Source of the DNA: Echinarachnius parma
Taxonomy: Eukaryota; Echinodermata; Echinoidea; Clypeasteroida; Echinarachniidae
DNA length: 64,000 bases
NCBI GenBank assembly: GCA_037951105.1
Contig: JBAMJV010001310.1
Location: 186,001 to 250,000 of the forward strand
Direction of reading: 5' to 3'
Shown: in pieces, positions 13,001 to 20,469 of the stretch
How positions within the stretch are numbered: position 1 is the stretch's first letter
Layout of the letters: each line of letters starts with the position of its first letter
Translations under genes and position numbers: made by a program
The notes under the pieces: generated by a model
The model's input: the letters and a program-made list of their open reading frames with translations, nothing else
Told to the model about the DNA's origin: nothing
Databases searched by the model: none

Positions 13001-16000
13001 ACCGGATATTTTGCATTTCGAATATGAGTCGTGTAAAAACGGTCGGATATCGAATATTCGAAGAAAAAAACGAAAGAAAAAAAAAAAATATATATATTAT
13101 AATTTCTTTTTTTTTTTTTTTTTTTTTCATAATTTTTTTAAATAAATATTCTGTCCGTTTTTTTCAATTAGAATCGGCAGTACAGTGTGATGTTAGTGTA
13201 CAAACTGCTGTCAAGATGAAATACTTTGATATCTCATCATAGATTCTTCTAAATTTGGCACTCACTATACAATCCTCTTACCAAGGCTTTGGTTTATTAT
13301 TTGTTTTGTTTATTTGTAATTTAGGTAAAATACCTTAACTTTTAACTTTAGCAATAGATAAGCAGGGTTCAATCCCGGGGGGGGGGGGGGGGGGGGGGGC
13401 ACTCGAATTATTTTTTGACGGGGGTGTGCCTCACGGAACTCTGAAATGGGGATCTGAAGAGCTGACTACAAGCACAAGATATAGGGTCTTTGGAGCTACA
13501 AAAACCCTGAAACGGGAGTTAAAGAGTCTAAGGAGCAGACTAAAACTACAAAAAACATAGACATGGAGCTACCAAAGACCTACGGAAACCCTCAAAAAGG
13601 CTCAAATGGTGGTCCAAGGAGCCAAACTAGAAGATAAAAATGGACTTGGCGCTAGTCAAATACATAGCCAAGTCATTCCGGGGGACTATGGAGCCGAACT
13701 ACAAGAAGAATAATGGACTTGGCGCTACTCAACTACCTAGCCAAGTCATTCCGGGGGTCTATGGAGCGGCAATTTTTGAAAATCGGGTATATTTAGAGCT
13801 GCGATTGGGTGTGAAAAAGGGGTTCTTTTAAGCGGCACATACCCGTCTTACATTATACATGAGTGCCCCCCCCCCCCCCCCCGGGGGTTCAATGTGCCAT
13901 TTTCTGATCGAATCTATCGAATGGGGATTACAAAATTAAACGGGGGGAAAAAGAAAAAAAAACATCGATTTTTTTTTTGTTTTTCTTTTTTTTTTTTTTT
14001 TTTTTTTCTTCTGATATCCGTATCCGAAAATTTGTATTCGGTATCCGACCTTCACGGTCGGATATCGAATAGCCATTCGATTTGACTCAGCTCTAGTACG
14101 TACCCCCTATCGTTCTGAAGTTAACATTTTTTAATAGAAGAGACTCCAAGCTTTCTAATGGTGCCAAGCTTGAATGATATTGACAGAGAGAAAGCAGTTG
14201 TTTTGTAAGTTAAAAATAGGCTATATTTTACGGCTCAATCGCTATTGTATGCGTGAGGGGCTTCCGTGAAAGTGAAGGAAACTGAAAACCCTACTTTAGA
14301 TGGTCTGTAATTTTATTTTTATTTGTAAAAAAGTTGTGCTTCAAAAACAGGTTCTACCAAAATTAACACTTGTGTAAGGTAAATGGTTCTACCAGAACCA
14401 TTTACATTGTAGATGTGATTCTGACGAGCTTATACTGATTTTTTTGATCGAAATGAATGCATCTAAGCTTTCCAAAAGACTATCCCATTGATAGCAACTG
14501 TTAAAAACAAATGGAAACTAATTTCCGAGTTAGTAGCATGATCGAACGTTGCTTAAACCATCCTTAAACTATGTGAACACATAGTTTAACTCAGTCCTAT
14601 TATACTGCACACGTTAAAGTTAAACCCGCCTTAAACCACATCTACTAGTAAATAGGTCCAGTTAACTGGACCATTTACACGCAACATATAGGAAAAAGCG
14701 TTAGCATCGACATACCCAGCTGATGCCATCTACCGACAAGAAATCGCGCAGGAAGCTTGCTCTTGAATACTAGTGCATGAGTATTCAGACGCGTCCGTTT
14801 GCGCTCTCAATCCCGGAGTGTTCGCTTCGCCGCCTGCGTAGCGCAGCTCGCTCGCCGCCGCGACGAAACACGTGTTATTCTATGAGAAACCGATCTTCTT
14901 TGCGATGGGATATTATAGCGCGGGGTGGGCGTGCACGCTTCGGACGTAATAATCGATATATGAAGGGCGTATTTACTCAAAATACACGTTTACTAAAGAT
15001 TCTCCTTTTAAGAATTTGAATAGTTTACCTTTCGATTTCATTAAGTCAAGTGTGATCAAATTCATCAAAACTTGAAATGATACAAATATGAACGATGATG
15101 ATCAGACTCAAATTAATAAAATCCGAATGTAAACTATTCCTAGTCTTAAATTGAGATATTTAGCAAATTTGTATTTTGAGCAAATAGGCCCTTCATCACG
15201 GTTCATACTTTGTATACATGCGGACTACGTTTCAGGGTGTGCAACACTGCAGCAACTACTCATTTTTTCCAGAGAAAAAGAGCTCACATGCTACGATACG
15301 GAATCCAAACCACAACAAAAACAGCATATTTGGTAAGCATAGTAGTTTAACTTTATTAATTATTAAAAATTTACATGAACAAACATGTTCAAGACCCAAA
15401 TAAAAACACAAACTTCTTGGACGGGCTTGAACATGTTGTCAAATATGGCATGCTAATTGACCCGTGTGCCTTAAACCAGACTTCAGAATATGGAATTTCG
15501 ACTCGAGGTTTAAATGCCGAGTTTACACCTGCCTTAAACTTTGCTTAAACTTGAAGTTTAACTAAACCTGACTCCAGAATACCGGCCAATTTAGTTCAAG
15601 TGGCCTCATTTCACGCATCAACTTGCAGACCAAGTTTATCACAGAGGAAGCATGACTGAAATCGGATACTCTGCAGCTTTTTAGACATTGACCATCATTC
15701 AACTAAGTAAAAGGTTCAGTAAAATCCAGTCTATCTAGCGAGATGACGTATAAATAGGATTCTATTAATAAAATATGAAATTTGGACTTTCTATAAAGTT
15801 TAAATTAGATTTCATAATCACATTCTGCAACTTTCATTCATCAATTTGGGGATATTTTTGCATTTTCACCGTATACGAATTCGAACACGGATCGAGCGAA
15901 AAATTGGGATTCTTAAAAGTAAACAATGTTTTGGTGAGTTACTTACCGTATGCTTCTCCACTTCTGCTGTAGAAATAATATGAATATCCCTGGAAAGGGC

Positions 16001-16024
16001 ATTTCCAGCTGCTAAAGCGCTCAT
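832..16024 (-). CDS. NISCH: Nischarin orthologue, N-terminal 12 coding exons (gene continues past left edge)
   Basis: Cytosolic/endosomal scaffold. In vertebrates it binds PI3P through its PX domain and binds integrin alpha5, Rac/PAK and LKB1. The exons join with consistent phase and GT-AG borders as complement(join(832..1018, 2315..2399, 2965..3045, 3655..3822, 4220..4474, 5727..5870, 7115..7210, 7811..7906, 8498..8565, 9191..9335, 9839..10102, 15947..16024)): 1,667 nt, 555 codons plus 2 nt. Order: short N-terminus (1-26), PX domain (27-114), helical linker (115-297), leucine-rich repeats (about 280-415) with a DYRTKVL cap, then a low-complexity acidic/basic linker. Similarity to vertebrate nischarin runs through every exon, including the exon 1/PX junction before VYTIQV. 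The C-terminal half lies outside the window. Family assignment is from recalled motifs, not a search. Confidence 0.95.
1300..1835. mobile_element. TTAA-flanked MITE, family Y copy 1 (full length)
   Basis: A 536-bp element in nischarin intron 11/12 flanked by TTAA on both sides (1,296-1,299 and 1,836-1,839). Its ends are inverted: AGGGGTAGTACAGTTTTGGT against ACCAAAACTAAACTACCCCT. It has no coding capacity. TTAA target duplication suggests piggyBac-type mobilisation (inference). Other copies in this window: 59,196-59,716, 60,540-60,890, and the split copy 61,555-61,934/63,522-63,600. Confidence 0.8.
2181..2273. repeat. Short TTAACCC hairpin repeat, copy 1
   Basis: About 93 bp whose ends are inverted (CCCCTTCAGGACTG against CAGTCCTGAATGGGTTAA). 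A diverged copy lies at 7,688-7,783 in another nischarin intron, and looser relatives near 7,970-8,035 and 9,733-9,822. It behaves like a very small MITE family. Confidence 0.5.
2315..2399 (-). CDS. NISCH: Nischarin exon 11: linker
   Basis: 28 codons plus 1 nt, KVINEAAIADPSTSAQASHS to THTT. It is Ser/Thr/Ala-rich and looks disordered. Support is the phase fit, a GAACAG acceptor and a GTAAGA donor rather than sequence conservation. Confidence 0.78.
2965..3045 (-). CDS. NISCH: Nischarin exon 10
   Basis: 27 codons, DTVNILKAIKRSKDYR to SAPK. The vertebrate counterpart is LDTVEVLKAIQKAKE. Donor AAG|GTAAGA, acceptor TTCAG|GAC. Confidence 0.92.
3655..3822 (-). CDS. NISCH: Nischarin exon 9: LRR cap
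   Basis: 56 codons, VAEIQHVCDLPCLENLLLGD to TEKEK. It includes the last LRR and the capping segment DYRTKVLELFEDRF, nearly identical in layout to vertebrate DYRTKVLAQFGERA. Acceptor ATTCAG|GTT. The donor GAGAAG|GTTTG is weak but in frame. Confidence 0.94.
4025..4140 (-). pseudogene. Decayed copy of the donor half of nischarin exon 8
   Basis: Bases from about 4,028 repeat the end of exon 8: GCGAGTACAGCTTGCC is shared exactly, then AGGCCCCTCAG, CAGCAGCAG.GTGTGGA and CAGTCTGGTGTGCA. The offset from the real exon is about 225 bp. Insertions and deletions destroy the frame and there is no donor site, so it is a relic of local duplication rather than an alternative exon. Confidence 0.8.
4220..4474 (-). 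CDS. NISCH: Nischarin exon 8: leucine-rich repeats
   Basis: 85 codons, phase 0 to 0, with four SDS22-like repeats: VHQLDLSHNQLRTIDHL, MTHLNVSHNQMTSLEGL, IHTLLLTHNNLTSLRGL and LVKLDVRSNIIEH. The LRR surface mediates protein partners such as Rac and LKB1 in vertebrates. The exon is flanked on both sides by decayed partial copies of itself (see 4,025-4,140 and 4,540-5,720). Acceptor TCTTCAG|TGC, donor CAT|GTAAGA. Confidence 0.95.
4540..5720 (-). repeat. Tandem array of decaying copies of the acceptor half of nischarin exon 8
   Basis: At least five copies of the exon's first ~75 bp plus its upstream intron (TGGTTTTCTTCAG acceptor region and the AAAATCAAGATAAAG...GGATTA tract). The GGTCATCTC landmark recurs near 4,386 (real exon), 4,546, 4,724, 4,914, 5,308, 5,485 and 5,655. 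Divergence grows with distance from the exon. The nearest copy (acceptor at 4,634) still reads RLIPNFHQLDLSHNQLRTI before a stop. The next has an internal stop, and later ones are barely recognisable. One copy is split by a small MITE (4,927-5,133). Confidence 0.82.
4927..5133. mobile_element. 207-bp MITE inside a pseudo-exon copy
   Basis: Inverted ends ATGATGACATAAATGGTACCC and GGGTACCACGTGTGTCATCAT, with AT on both flanks. It contains CpG-rich GCGCGCGCTGC and no open frame. It splits one of the tandem exon-8 relics, so it inserted after the duplications. Confidence 0.65.
5727..5870 (-). CDS. NISCH: Nischarin exon 7: entry to the LRR region
   Basis: 48 codons, phase 0 to 0, DILLPNLTQWEALAG to HNELNAIDISV. 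It contains the first leucine-rich-repeat-like strand (IKLADFSHNELNAIDIS), equivalent to LTTLDLSHNSISEIDES in vertebrates. Acceptor CTACAG|GAT, donor GTG|GTAAGT. Confidence 0.92.
6306..7068. mobile_element. piggyBac-like non-autonomous element
   Basis: 763 bp bounded by TTAA (6,302-6,305 and 7,069-7,072). Terminal inverted repeats are CCCTATCTTAACTGGG and CCCAGTTAAGATAGGG, followed by a G-tract and GTCAATTTGACC-type palindromes near both ends. CCC-starting ends with a TTAA duplication are typical of piggyBac. No transposase is present. It sits in nischarin intron 6. Confidence 0.82.
7115..7210 (-). CDS. NISCH: Nischarin exon 6
   Basis: 32 codons, phase 0 to 0, MDVCSAKLVAGIEEVKRH to LAAVQ. 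It is the least conserved of the exons read here, but it occupies the expected position and keeps the frame between exons 5 and 7. Acceptor GCTCAG|ATG, donor CAA|GTAAGA. Confidence 0.87.
7688..7783. repeat. Short TTAACCC hairpin repeat, copy 2
   Basis: Shares the internal GGTCTATRGARAATRCAT block and the inverted ends with the copy at 2,181-2,273. It sits in the intron just beyond the exon 5 donor side. Confidence 0.45.
7811..7906 (-). CDS. NISCH: Nischarin exon 5
   Basis: 32 codons, phase 0 to 0, IVGSTSRLGSS to LPYDLSYFKSLKHLQ. The LPYDLSYFKSL core matches LPFDLSIFKSL of vertebrate nischarin. Acceptor TTCAG|ATT, donor CAG|GTAC. Confidence 0.92.
8498..8565 (-). CDS. NISCH: Nischarin exon 4
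   Basis: A short 68-bp exon encoding DSEDAHSDIGHIMDF followed by MSRLRYLR. The vertebrate counterpart is GDAKTDLGHILDF followed by TCRLKYLK. A pyrimidine-rich acceptor (CCCCCAG) and a GTAGGT donor keep the frame with exons 3 and 5. Confidence 0.9.
9191..9335 (-). CDS. NISCH: Nischarin exon 3
   Basis: Encodes DINGVSQALAAELFDKGD through LPLPTC (48 codons plus 1 nt). It matches the vertebrate segment after the PX domain (EINGITAALAEELFEKGE...KPTC). Acceptor ATGCAG|GAC, donor TGTG|GTAAGT. Confidence 0.93.
9839..10102 (-). CDS. NISCH: Nischarin exon 2: PX domain
   Basis: An 88-codon exon, phase 0 at both ends. It carries the PX (phox homology) signature: HRYSEFHELHEKL, with the Arg-Tyr-Ser-x-Phe phosphoinositide-binding core, then the proline loop QLPPKRLLG, then the basic helix FVEKRKSDLEAYLQ. 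It begins VYTIQV and ends LEFDIY, the same exon borders as the vertebrate gene. The domain binds PI3P and directs the protein to endosomes (family knowledge). Confidence 0.96.
10141..10610. repeat. Dispersed repeat, inverted relative to 30,430-30,850
   Basis: Contains the hairpin TGGTCCAGTCAGCTGGACCA at 10,219-10,240 and a block (AACGAAAGTTTGTTGGCATT..., GCAGGCGGAAGAGGTTGA) that recurs reverse-complemented at 30,480-30,610 (CAACCTCTTCCGCCTGC, GCAAATGC...AACTTTCGTTTATGTGA). It lies in nischarin intron 1. A MITE origin is likely but the ends were not fixed. Confidence 0.6.
11118..11546. repeat. Fold-back repeat, about 150-bp arms and tight central hairpin
   Basis: The left arm from AAAGGGCAATGCAACTCAAG is matched by the right arm ending CTTGAGTTGCATTGCCCTTT. 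The centre is a near-perfect hairpin around 11,326-11,390 (CCCATTCAAACCATTGTTAG pairing with its complement). No open frame. Confidence 0.85.
12987..14095. mobile_element. hAT-type non-autonomous element with 8-bp duplication
   Basis: Inverted ends TAGAGCTGAGTCAAA (12,987) and TTTGACTCAGCTCTA (to 14,095), flanked on both sides by GTACGTAC (12,979-12,986 and 14,096-14,103). TAGAGCTG ends plus an 8-bp duplication are the hAT signature. Subterminal GGTCGGATATCGAAT repeats face each other. No transposase. A second repeat, 13,370-13,890, sits inside it. Confidence 0.82.
13370..13890. mobile_element. Poly-G/poly-C ended MITE nested in the hAT element
   Basis: Bounded by GGTTCAATCCC plus a G-tract then GCACTCGAA on the left, and by GAGTGC plus a C-tract then GGGGGTTCAAT on the right. 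Internally there are imperfect repeats, e.g. TGGACTTGGCGCTA at 13,641 and 13,710, each followed by AGCCAAGTCATTCCGGGGG. Confidence 0.6.
15947..16024 (-). CDS. NISCH: Nischarin coding exon 1 (start codon)
   Basis: This exon encodes 26 residues from MSALAAG to AEVEKHT and ends in phase 0 at a strong donor (ACG|GTAAGT). A TAG lies in frame six codons upstream of the ATG, which fixes the start. Joined to exon 2 it reads ...AEVEKHT|VYTIQV, which parallels the vertebrate ...SELVDTYT|VYIIQV. A longer overlapping frame (about 69 codons to position 16,148) is open on the same strand but has the wrong phase for the PX exon, so it is not the protein. Plus-strand bases 16,025 to about 16,150 are probably 5' UTR; I see no TATA box. 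Confidence 0.85.
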
Positions 16025-16392
16025 CGTAAGAAAACACGGCTAAATCAGCCGCCTTTTCATCAACAAATCTGAACTTTCTCATACAATTGCCGTTATTGCG
16101 ATCCCAAATTTGTTTTGGCTGGCAAATAATCGTCGCAGATGGCAGCACTGATCAATCATGACGTATAACGTAGTGTACATGTGTATAGCTAGCAGACGAC
16201 AACCAGGGATATGGGAGTTTGACCTCATAATTCCATGATCACATCAAGGAGATAACTTCTTGATTATAAAGTCTCAGGTTTTATTATCATCATCATCATC
16301 AGCATAATTTTCATTTTCACTGTCATCATCATCATTTTCATTATCGTCTCCATCACCATCATAATCATTATTCATCAGCATCATCATTATTC

Positions 16393-16594
<202 letters not shown>

Positions 16595-16599
16595 ACATT

Positions 16600-17842
16600 T
16601 CATTTGAAAAGTCTATCAATTTATTATCTACTTTTGGTTAATTCCAGCTATGTTTTTTCCTTCACAAATCACCAAAATAAGCAGAGCTCCATGATGATCG
16701 AAAAAACAGAGTGAAATTTAGATTTTAATGTATTGACAGATTTGCATTTTGGAGTAATAAGAAATACTATGTATACTCAAGGGATGCCAAAACAAACAAA
16801 CTGAAATGAAACAAAAATGATGACTACTACAAAATTATTGTCAAGTATATTTATTACAAAAAACTTTGTACATCTTCAATTCAATTCTTCATGAATACTA
16901 GTATTGCATAATAACTCACAGTAAATCAATACAAATGACTATGTAACTTAAGAAATGCATTGCAATTAGCTACATGTAAGTGTATGTAGTTTGAAGAGTA
17001 TGAAGTACAGAATAATCTTGCAATGATGTTGGTATAGTATGTCAGAATTTTCAATCACTTTCAATCAATTTTCAAATCACTTTTGAACAAATCTTACAAA
17101 GTTAATGGATCACTTTAAGGTTGTGGAAACCACAAAAAATGAAATCCAGGTAAGTCCTCAAAACATTTATCCCGTTTATTGTGACCACCCACATAAGGGA
17201 AATAAGGAAAATGGTTACTATAGGGAGATTTGTTGTGTTCGATGGATAGAAGCTAAGAAATGTATGACTGTACAATTGTTAATTTGGCAATGAATTATAA
17301 TATAAATACTGAACATGTACATCATGTTTAACATCATATAGTAAAATCATGATAAATATTGCAACAAAAAAACTAAATAACTAAAACAAAAATATACTGA
17401 TAATATTTTCTGCACCAATAAAATTAAAATACTAGTAACCACCAAAAACTAAGGGTATGGAAGCTCATTTCTAAATACCTTTTTTCTGTTTTTACTGTTT
17501 ATCAATTGTTCAAAATTAAGTAGAGTATTTGAAACCAAGATAGAAATCAGACAAATAATAAATAATAACTTTATCTCACAATAATTGTGAAAGATGATAT
17601 ACTGATCTATAGTTGTGTATCAACATAATCACATCTATTTGTTACCAGATGTCCTTGTTTTTTTCACATTTATAATCACACACATTTCTGCATATTCACA
17701 CTTAAAATCAAATAACAAAAATTATAAGGTTTTTTTAATCTGATAAAAAGTACTGTTAACTGCTGCAACAAAAACAATTATAATATAACACACCCTAACT
17801 GGGGCTCAAATCTAGAACTAGCCTACTGGCCAGAACCACTGA
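16600..17842. other. Intergenic AT-rich stretch, no gene seen
   Basis: No splice-bordered or long open frame. A short block at 17,155-17,260 (GTGACCACCC...) resembles the TACAGTCAAACCTG repeat family seen at 19,116, but it is too decayed to bound. Confidence 0.5.
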
Positions 17843-17850
17843 CCATTAGC

Positions 17851-18886
17851 CAGGGGCGTCGATCCGTTTTTGCGAGTGGGGGGGGCGAAATTTGAAAAAA
17901 TTTCCAGAGTGACCACCGAGAGAGCTAAAAAACGCACATTTGGCATTCCCGAAAATGTTACTATGCGCTCATTAAAAGTGTCTTGATGGCTCGAAGACCT
18001 GACTTTGGGGGCACCCACATTTGGGGGCAATAATGGGGTGCAAGGGGTGGAGCCCCCGGAAGCTTTTAGATTTCAGACATTTGCAACTCCTATCATGCGT
18101 GTTAAAATTGTATAAAATAGTGAGCCTACTCGTAAAAGAAGAGATCGAGCCTTGCATGAGATAGATCTACGTGATCCAGTATATAAGAGCCATCGATATA
18201 CCCTAGGGCGTCAACAACTCCTCCAAAGTAGAGGGGAGACATTGCGAGGAAGCGAAGCGCCCCTGCGGGGGAGGGTGTGTCCCCCTCCCACAGTATGGGA
18301 GCTTTTGTATTTTTGGGCGTGAAATTGTGCGATTTGGTGCACACCTAAGACATAAATGTCACGTTATATGAATTATAAGTATGGAACCAAACATACATAA
18401 TGACAAAGAGAGGGGGACAGTCTTCTCCACTTTCAAATGTGGGGGGGACATGATATTCCGATTTGATTTGCGTTCAGCGCATAAGGACCGAATTGACAAT
18501 ATCAGATTATTTTATTTTATGTGATGGCATGCTATAGATGAGGGTTTAATAAACTTCGTTTGAGGTGTGCGTTTGAGAAATAACACTGCCTAACACATTT
18601 CGAAACGGAGTTCCCGCAACCCAAATGAAATTTGCAATACGAGAAACTGTATGCGCGCAAAGCGCGCTGCAAAAATGAGATTTATAGTCCTTTTTAAACT
18701 AAAAAACAGCTATTTTGAAGATTAATTATTGATAAATTTGTCTTTTCACTCTTTGGCATTATATCACTCAATTTTTTCTTCCTCATTTTCGGAATTATTG
18801 GGGGGGCGAAATGATATCTTCGCCCCCCCAATATTTTCATTGGTGGGGCGACCGCCCCCCTTGCCCCCCCAGGATCGACGCCCCTG
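17851..18886. mobile_element. hAT-type element Z, copy 1, perfect 8-bp duplication
   Basis: 1,036 bp with inverted ends CAGGGGCGTCGATCC and GGATCGACGCCCCTG. The flanking octamer CCATTAGC occurs at 17,843-17,850 and 18,887-18,894. CAGGGG ends with an 8-bp duplication fit hAT. No transposase frame. It contains a GC-rich block (18,230-18,350, GCGAGGAAGCGAAGCG and a CTCCCAC hairpin) that also appears in unrelated elements of this window. Copy 2 is at 61,935-63,521. Confidence 0.9.
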
Positions 18887-19115
18887 CCATTAGCTTAGGG
18901 CCAACAACATAAATGCCACATTTGACGTACACCTGAATGAGCTACCAAATTTAGCACTCTTCTGTAAAAAGGCGACAATTCAAATAAGGTTTTTAAAAAA
19001 ATCAGCTTCTGATAAGTACTGCACTAAATGTACTCCAATTAGATTTAATACGATAAAAGAGTATTTCAGTGGCTGAAAAAAAGTGGCAAGAAGTCCATGA
19101 AATTTAAAGCATTTA

Positions 19116-19296
19116 AAGTCAAACCTGTTTATAGTGATCACCTAAGGAAAACAAGAAGAGTGGCCAATGTAGACAGGTGACCTCTATACACAGGTTCAAT
19201 TATATATCTTTTTCTCTGCAGGGGATCACTTTTGGTGGCCACTATAGGCAGGTTGGCTGCTATAGACAGGTGGCCACTAATACAGGTTTGACTGTA
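19116..19296. mobile_element. TACAGTCAAACCTG-ended MITE, short copy
   Basis: About 181 bp with ends AGTCAAACCTG and CAGGTTTGACTGTA. It contains repeated GTGGCCA..TATAGACAGGT motifs. Same family as 20,748-21,835 and 48,735-49,699. Confidence 0.75.
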
Positions 19297-19734
19297 CTAC
19301 TTTAATTTACAGTAACAAGAATAAGGGGGAAATGATTTACATTTTTAAAGGTACTTGGTAGATTCATGGTTATGAGCAAACACATAATTGAATTGTCTAT
19401 GCTTAAAAAAATAACTGTGAACAATTTTATGGAATGGATTAGTTTTGGTTAAAAATGTGAGAAAGTGACAACTATGAAAATAGTTATTAGAGGGGCATAA
19501 TATGTAACACGTTCATTCAAATTCTTTGATATTCTCATATTTTCACTTTATTTTCCTTTTTTGTGAACTTTTCTATTAGAACGCCATCAGATGTGCATAC
19601 ACATTTGACTACTGATATTTTATTTACAAAATGAACAGTTTGCAGTTTCTTCTTCGATGATGTAATTAAGTACACTGTAATATAAAGGAAGACATTACAA
19701 GAAACCTCAAAAAATTACTGCAAGCACTATAATA

Positions 19735-19960
<226 letters not shown>

Positions 19961-20204
19961 TTTCGATTTATATAGTGGCTATTATGATTGATAATCATCT
20001 CTAAGCACTTTACGTGGCAGAAGTTCATACATATAAGGCATACACTGTAAAAAGTGGGTGATGGATTGACAGAAATTGTATTTTTTTCTTGTCACTAATT
20101 TAACATAATGTTGCATCCTCTATTACCTAGTGGACATGAAGTCAAGATAAATAAATACAAAGAACATATAATATATCATTATAAAAAGTGAAGAAAACAA
20201 AATA

Positions 20205-20469
20205 TTAGCTTAAAAATTCTGGCACATCCCTCTTGTACCATTTTATGATGCCCGCCTGATCTAGGCGTTTCATTATCTCGATCTCCCTCGCAAAGTCGTG
20301 GCTCCCCTTCACGTTCTTGTAGACCATGAACTGCGTGTCGTAGTAATGCTCCGTGTAGACCTTGTTGAATCCCATGCCGTACACGCTGAGCCGGTCGCAG
20401 CCCGCGTGGAGGGCAGTCATCAGCATCATGGCACCCGTGCTGGGCCGGAAGGACTTGGTCTGCATCCAC
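20205..20469 (-). CDS. Sialyltransferase exon 7: motifs S, III and VS, stop
   Basis: The last 87 residues from WMQTKSF to DVPEFLS, with sialylmotif S, HYYD (motif III) and HDFARE (motif VS, catalytic His and Glu). It ends IIKWYKRDVPEFLS, a slightly longer tail than vertebrate ST6GALNAC1/2. A decayed copy of its acceptor half sits 168 bp upstream (20,555-20,672). Confidence 0.95.

Larger units (their letters stand above)
11007..15587. mobile_element. 4.6-kb nested transposon block with inverted ends and AAT duplication
   Basis: The two ends are GGCCCGTATTCTGGAGTC (11,007) and its inverted partner GACTCCAGAATACCGGCC (to 15,587), each followed inward by GTTTAA-rich repeats. Both are flanked by AAT, so a 3-bp target duplication as in PIF/Harbinger elements (inference). 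No transposase frame is present. Inside lie a fold-back (11,118-11,546), a hAT-type element (12,987-14,095) and a poly-G MITE. The block occupies most of nischarin intron 1. Confidence 0.65.

Noticed and set aside
14777-15019. GC-rich 80-codon plus frame (MSIQTRPFALSIPECSLRRL...)
   Set aside because: Lies inside the 11,007-15,587 transposon block, no splice context, arginine-rich from CpG-rich composition only.
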